Part shown: positions 59,051-64,000 of the stretch, one piece after another | Layout: every line of letters starts with the position of its first letter | Position numbering within the stretch: the stretch's first letter is position 1 | NCBI RefSeq assembly: GCF_000497045.1 | Contig: NW_015961953.1 | Span: 62,001-126,000, forward strand | DNA from: Kalmanozyma brasiliensis GHG001 | Lineage: Eukaryota; Basidiomycota; Ustilaginomycetes; Ustilaginales | Direction: 5' to 3' | Length of the DNA: 64,000 nucleotides | Made by a program: the position numbers and the translations under genes | Notes under the pieces: model-generated | Told to the model about the DNA's origin: nothing | Database searches by the model: none | What the model saw: only the letters and a program-made list of their open reading frames with translations

Positions 59051-59829
59051 TCAGTCGCGCAATCGCTTCTCCGCCTGACTCCTCTTGCTGTCCAGTGCGG
59101 CGAGCTTGTCCTCCTTGCTCGCGTCGTACGCGACGCTGAGTTGGTTGAACGGGTTGTCGGGGTGTTTCTGGAACTGCTTGTACAGCAGATCGTGGTACTG
59201 CTGCAACCTCAGACCCTTGTGTTCCTCCTTGATGATCGGCAATTCGCGCTCCTTGTACGCCTCGAAAGCAGCCTTGAACCTTCTCTCTGGATGCCTTTCG
59301 ATCTGGCTCGCTGCTGCGCCCTTGCCGGCCTTATCGCTCCTCTCATTGACCAACGACATGGCGTCCAACGCATCATCGAGGTTGCTCGCCGAGAAGCTCG
59401 GCATGGCATCGATACCCGTCGACCCACCGGACTTGAGCGCCGACTTCTTCGGTGCACCCTTGCCCTTGTTCGCCGACTTGACGGGCGCTGTGGGGGTCGA
59501 AGCTTCGTCTTCCGCCTCGAGCCGTCGCTTCTCATCGGCTTTGCGAGCTGCTTCGGCTGCTTTGTCGGCTTTCTTCTCGGCCGCAGACTTGCCTTTGCCG
59601 CCAGCGGGGTCGTCCCATCGCGCAGCTTCTTCTGCTTCGGCCCGAGCAGCGGCTTCCGAGGCCTTCTTGTCCTCGTTGGCCGCCTTCTTGGCTCGTCCGG
59701 ACTCCTTTTTCGCGTTGCCTCCACCTGTGTGGAGAGGAAACAGGTTCGAAGCTGCGTCAGTGAGACTAGTCGGGGACGAGAAAGGTTGCAGTTGGTAGCA
59801 GTGTGGATCGACGTACCTTTGGCTGGCAT
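59051..59829 (-). CDS. CCDC124/Lso2-type ribosome-associated protein
   Basis: Two exons: 59829-59817 (ATG plus ten bases, MPAK) and 59724-59051, separated by a 92-bp intron with donor GTACGT, branch CTGAC and acceptor CACAG; 228 aa. The splice restores MPAKGGGNAKKESGRAKKAA, a typical CCDC124 start. A long charged helix (about 10-75) is followed by SFSASNLDDALDAMSLV and the conserved C-terminal block RRFKAAFEAYKERELP, HKGLRLQQYHDLLYKQFQKH and PDNPFNQ. CCDC124 and its short yeast relative Lso2 bind idle 80S ribosomes and help them return to translation. It is head-to-head with the rhodanese gene, 203 bp apart. Confidence 0.93.
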
Positions 59830-60032
59830 GATTGCGACTTGTAATGGGATCGAGGTGTGGTGGAGGGAAGATGAAGGAGTTGCGTGCTTGGTCGGTCGAT
59901 CACGTCCTTGCGAAATTTAGAGCTGCCTTTTGGTGGGCTCGAAACCTCCACTCTTCTACTGCGCACCGGCCAGGTTGCTCACCCTCTCCCCACCATCTTC
60001 CCATCACTTCTTCATCCGTGTCGATCTTCACC

Positions 60033-60670
60033 ATGTCAGCTCGCTCGCTCATCCGTGCTGCCAGGCCACTGCGCACTCTGCCTATTGCGCTCTCGCGCAC
60101 TGCCGTCGGCCCTTGCCCCGTTGCCTTGGCCCGCGTTGCCCCTGGCCCGCTCGCCCTCACCCACCGCACGTTCACTTCGACCCCTCCGGCTCGCAGCAAA
60201 GACGCCACCTGGCAATCCCGTGGCATCGTGAAATATTCAGAACTCAAGCCCGAGACCGAATCTCCTTCTGGTGACATCACAATCATCGACGTCCGTGAAC
60301 CCAACGAGGTAGCTCAGGGCATCATTCCTTCCGCCGTCAACGTGCCCCTCTCGCAGTTCCAAACCGCCTTCAGCGGCAGCGGTGGCGATTTCGAACGTCA
60401 ATTCGCCTTCCGTAGACCGGAGTACGATGATAAGGTGGTCTTCTACTGCCGAAGCGGAAAGCGCAGTCAACAGGCGTTGGAGTTTGCCCAGAAGAACGGT
60501 TGGTGGAAGTAAGTAGAACCTCAAACAGAGCTGATGTACAGAGAGACAGAGTGCTGACGTTGTTGCGTTCAAAAAACAGCGTGAGGAACTACGAGGGGAG
60601 CTGGCTCGACTGGGTCCAGCAGGAAGAGGCTAGAGGACAGGCTAGCAAGATCAAGGAGGACGACGACTGA
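60033..60670 (+). CDS. Mitochondrial single-domain rhodanese (sulfurtransferase-like)
   Basis: Exon 1 is 60033-60508 and exon 2 is 60580-60670; a 71-bp intron has donor GTAAGT, CTGAC branch and AACAG acceptor. The product is 188 aa. Residues 1-55 form an Arg/Ala/Pro-rich mitochondrial presequence (SARSLIRAARPLRTLPIAL). The rhodanese domain starts at VKYSELKPE, has IIDVREPNEVAQGIIPSAVN, and carries the active loop CRSGKRS from C139. Exon 2 encodes NVRNYEGSWLDWV, the usual final element. The cysteine can hold a persulfide, so the protein may transfer sulfur in the matrix, as proposed for yeast Rdl1/Rdl2. The physiological substrate is unknown. Confidence 0.93.
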
Positions 60671-60948
60671 ACCAGGCTCCTCACATTTCGACATTGTCAA
60701 TGCAATGATCAACGTCTCTTCGAATCGAAAGCCGAGGCAAGGAATCGTGCGATGGCCGTCGTTCCAAATCACCCTCTCGCGCATACCGGAGCCGTCGGCT
60801 TCCATCTCACCAATCCCCCACTGATCGACCTGCGATGGAGAAAATCAATCATGCTGGTATTACACTAAGCCTCTTCGCGTCTGTATCTGTACAGCGTGGC
60901 CGCAGTCTTCTTCGCTTCGTCGATGCTTTTGTTGTCACTCCCACGGCT

Positions 60949-61620
60949 TTAGACTGTGGTGGCCATCTCGCGAGCCTGCTGCCTGACGCGCCTCTCGTAC
61001 GCCTGGGCGTCCTTCTGGAACATGGTGAACGCCTCGCTCTGCGCCGGATCGTGCGGGTTGGGGTCGTTGAGCAGATCCTGAATACCCAAAAGGATCTGCT
61101 TGATGGTGATGGCGGGCTTCCAGCCCTTGTCTTCGTCGAGGATGCTAAGGCAGACGGTGCCGGAGGGGAAGACGTTGGGGTGGAAGAGCGGGGGTGTGAA
61201 CTTGCACTTGGGCGGCTTGCTGGGGTATTCTTCGGGGAAGAGCATCTTGAGCTTGTACACGCCGCCCTCCCATGGCGTCTGAGCGGCGGGGAAGCAAAGC
61301 GGATCAGAAGGAGTGGTAGAAGACAGTCAGCCGTGATGCTTCTTCGAGGTTTCGAGGGTGCGGAGCAGGGGAGAGACCTACGTTTGCTTTGCCTGGAATG
61401 CCGACTTCCCAGTTCATGAGATCGAGCGATCCATCTGCTGCTTTTGCTGGACGTGCGAAGAAGCCCTACGAGGTCGATCACATTTATGCGGAGCAGATTG
61501 CGGAATAGGTCAGCTAGTGCGGCACGAGTGGGAGACTGGATTGAGAGCACCTACGAATGGGTGGTCTTTGCGCCACTGCTTGCGCTCCTCTGCAAGTCGG
61601 TTCCTGCAAATGCCCGACAT
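60949..61620 (-). CDS. UBC9: SUMO-conjugating enzyme E2, Ubc9
   Basis: Three exons: 61620-61555 (22 codons, [18 protein letters not shown]), 61465-61382 (28 codons, starting [20 protein letters not shown]) and 61278-60949. Introns of 89 and 103 bp both have GTAGGT donors and AG acceptors, and all junctions are phase 0. The 159-aa product has the complete E2 fold, including [15 protein letters not shown] with the catalytic cysteine at C93, the same number as in known Ubc9, and [20 protein letters not shown]. Ubc9 receives SUMO from the Aos1/Uba2 E1 and transfers it to target lysines in the nucleus. It is the most intron-rich gene in the window. Confidence 0.96.
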
Positions 61621-63759
61621 GCTGAAGGCCTACGAGATGATGGTGATCGCGGAGCGGTGGAGGTTGCGGATTGCTTGCGGAGCTGAGACCGAGCTTCGAT
61701 GCTGCTTGATGACGGTCGTGCGAAGGATGCGTGGAGATCGCGAGACCGAGGTTGAGCTTCGTAGAAGAGCCGCGGTGAGATGATGCACTTTGCGTTCGTA
61801 GATGCGGGTTGAGGTGCAGGAGAAGTGGAGGGCAGAGACGAGATGCAGCCGAGCGACGACTGGTAATGCTGTGTGGTTGACGAGCTTGCTAGCACAGTGC
61901 TTTGCCCTGCGTTTCGTTCGTGGGAGAGAGTCGATCGATATGCGGCTCGAGGCGATGGTGGTAGTGTTGGTGGAGGTCCAAGGCTCAGTCAAAGGTGATG
62001 ATGTAGGAGGTTCACAATCCCAATCGTGAAGATGCGGGAAAGCAACACTCGCCTCAGCCTTTCCATCTAACACTTCTTCTAGGAAAAAGACTCGGCACGT
62101 GATGCACACGGCGGTTGACGTTTACAGAGGTCTAACACACTGGAATTTTGCGCTCGTAAGTCCGTCGAGGCGATGGACCTTTCCCTACTGCCCCATCCGC
62201 TCAACGCATTGTCTCCAGCTGGACTGCATGTCGGGTGGCCATACGCCGGCATGGATCGTATCGCCTGATGTCAATGAGAAAGCGAAGCACTTCAAAGACC
62301 TTCTCAGGCTGGTGAAAGAGAGCAGAAGAAACGTTGAAGGCAGTCGGCGTATGGCCATTTGAAGCTCAAAATACTGGAGGGGGCCCTGGTGAATACAAAA
62401 GAGTTGAAATACGCTTACGCCGCACCAGGCATGTTTGAATTGAACACGACGCAGTCTGGCGTGTTTGCTTTCAGGTCTGGCTTGCTGAGCCGCTGAGGAT
62501 GAGCTCTAAATTTACCCTTCCGCTGCCAGTCTTGAGCCGAAGAGGCGATTTGGTCCCAAATCTGCGTCATCTCTCTTTGTGTAAAGAGCAGCACACAACG
62601 TCAGAGCCGAAAGCGCTCTCTCTGTCTCTCGTAAACGCGTCGTCAAGCAGACACGCTGCTTTGTCTGGCACAGACCGAACGGCCAACGGCACAACGTTCA
62701 GAGGGGCAAAAGCACAAAGGGTGGGAACAGTGAGCTTGATGAGAACGCCTCTTGCCCTCGCCACGCTCTCTTGTCTGTCTCTGCCTCAGGCGCAGCTGGC
62801 TGGCCACGGAGGCGTGGATGAGCTGCGCGCTGCTGCGGTTCGCATACGGTGCAGACGACCCACTTGCTGTGATGCCGTTCAATTCCCCTTTTCGCCGCCA
62901 CTCTGCGCTTTGACAGCGTACTTGAACAAGTAGAGCACACTCAACGGAATGAGCTGATAGGCAGCTTGAGAACATGTGTCGGTGGGTGCTATAGTTGAAG
63001 AGCAGTCTCGCCCGGCCCCTTCTTGCGACTGAGTTGAGTTGAGTTGAGTTGAGTTGAAGGCCGCTGTGACTCTGTGTCCGCGCAAATGGGATTGACTACT
63101 CCACTCTCTCTCTCTCAATCAGCCTAGGCCAGGCTTGCCTTGTGTCGCTCTGTCTCCTTTCCGTGACGGAGCCAACGCGTGCTGCTGCGCTCTGCTGCCG
63201 CGATATTTTTTAGGACTGCTTCAGAGGTCAGCCTCTCCCGATTCCAACGCATCGACCCTCCTCGTCGCCTGTCACTCTTCCCTTTCTCGTATCACCCTCT
63301 TTACCATCACGTCTTCCCTCTTCTAGCGTCTACCGCACCCGCTCTATATCGCGTTAGCACCCTACCAACTTCAAGCGCCCATCTACAACAGCTCATCCTT
63401 AGCGCATCACCCACTCGGATCCCCCATCTCACCAACGCGTATCTCCGCGAGATTGCATCGACCCGCATCCGCAGTATCACTCTAGCTATCCTCTCTTCAC
63501 TCGCTAGACGCCTTCGACGAGTGCCAATCAGGTCTCACTGCGGAAACAGCTCATTCTTCCCGCCATCAGGCCCGTCCAGCCTTCACCCACCTCCACTTGG
63601 CACACCTCAGCCCACTCGGTCACCCGCACCATCTCCAGCGTCGCAAGATCTCCTGCGCCAACATAACTGTGATCCTCCTTTGATCTCTTCGCTCTTTCAT
63701 CCTTTACGTTCGGTATCGTGTGACTTCGCACGCCGAAGCTGGACCCCACATCACTCTCC
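61621..63759. other. 2.1-kb intergenic region with long pyrimidine-rich leader
   Basis: No convincing coding frame. The segment 63180-63759 is strongly C/T-rich on the plus strand and is probably the 5' leader of the gene starting at 63760. A (GAGTT)5 microsatellite lies at 63031-63055 and a short CT repeat at 63103-63116. The left part should hold the UBC9 promoter. Confidence 0.55.
63031..63055. repeat. Pentanucleotide microsatellite (GAGTT)5
   Basis: Five perfect GAGTT units followed by a partial unit, in non-coding sequence. Confidence 0.92.
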
Positions 63760-64000
63760 ATGGCAACGGTCGTGCCACGGGCCAAGAAGCAAAGGACAAT
63801 ACCTGACGAGCTCATCGGCCTCAACCCGCTTCCCCTTCAAGGCATCGATCCCAACGATCCAAGCATGCTCGCACATCAGCATCCAATACCACCACCACAA
63901 CAGCAATATCCTTACTCCAACAACCCTGCAGCATCCTCATCCAACATGGCAGCAGCCAGCGGCAGTAGACCCGCAAAGCCCGCTCCTGGCTTCCAAAGAG
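63760..64000 (+). CDS. 5' part of an unidentified gene, runs off the right edge
   Basis: An ATG at 63760 opens a frame that stays open to the window end (80 codons). The start MATVVPRAKKQRTIPDELIG has a basic patch, followed by LNPLPLQGIDPNDPSM and a Gln/Pro/Ser/Ala-rich low-complexity stretch. The long C/T-rich leader ahead of it supports a real transcript. The composition would suit a nuclear regulatory protein, but no domain is visible in this fragment and the product cannot be named. Confidence 0.6.
   Translation, partial: MATVVPRAKKQRTIPDELIGLNPLPLQGIDPNDPSMLAHQHPIPPPQQQYPYSNNPAASSSNMAAASGSRPAKPAPGFQR

Overview
The window looks like a chromosomal segment of a smut fungus (Ustilaginaceae, Ustilago/Sporisorium type). 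The reasons are compact, mostly intronless genes, GC-rich coding sequence, introns of about 70-100 bp with GTRNGT donors and CTGAC branch sites, and long Ser/Ala/Pro-rich disordered regions. The proteins are clearly fungal (Mep-type ammonium transporter, GGC1, YOS9, GPI2, DUF2015-like protein, kinesin-7). The species cannot be fixed from the sequence alone. No viral genes, transposons, CRISPR arrays or rRNA were recognised.

Layout. 1-11 kb: the 5' part of a DBP4/HCA4 DEAD-box helicase (minus), a putative mitochondrial helical-repeat protein (plus), a membrane-anchored coiled-coil protein with Ala/Ser repeats (minus) and a PHD-JmjC histone demethylase (plus). 11-16 kb: a 2.9-kb promoter region packed with GATAAG sites ahead of an ammonium transporter. 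16-26 kb: a Ser-rich C-terminal membrane protein, a kinesin-7, an intron-containing tRNA with anticodon UAG, a DUF2015-like small membrane protein and a disordered protein whose reading frame is broken. 26.4-32.9 kb: a gene-poor stretch. 33-45 kb: DNA polymerase alpha (POL1, two exons), the mitochondrial GTP/GDP carrier GGC1, the ER lectin YOS9 and the PX-BAR sorting nexin SNX41/ATG20. 46-50 kb: a secreted FAD oxidase and a lineage-specific gene followed by a truncated tandem copy. 50-64 kb: EXO5, GPI2, MPP6, an XRCC4-superfamily candidate, an anion:cation symporter, a mitochondrial NAD(H) kinase, a CCDC124/Lso2 homologue, a mitochondrial rhodanese, UBC9 in three exons, and the start of an unidentified gene running off the right edge.

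Most genes are housekeeping and do not form one pathway. The most interesting local signals are the GATA-site cluster before the ammonium transporter, the XRCC4/PAXX-like candidate end-joining factor, the 49-bp spacing between MPP6 and GPI2 on the same strand, the HLEL (not HDEL) tail of YOS9, the partial tandem duplication at 48-49.6 kb, and the odd tRNA with a class II D-arm but a 5-nt variable region.
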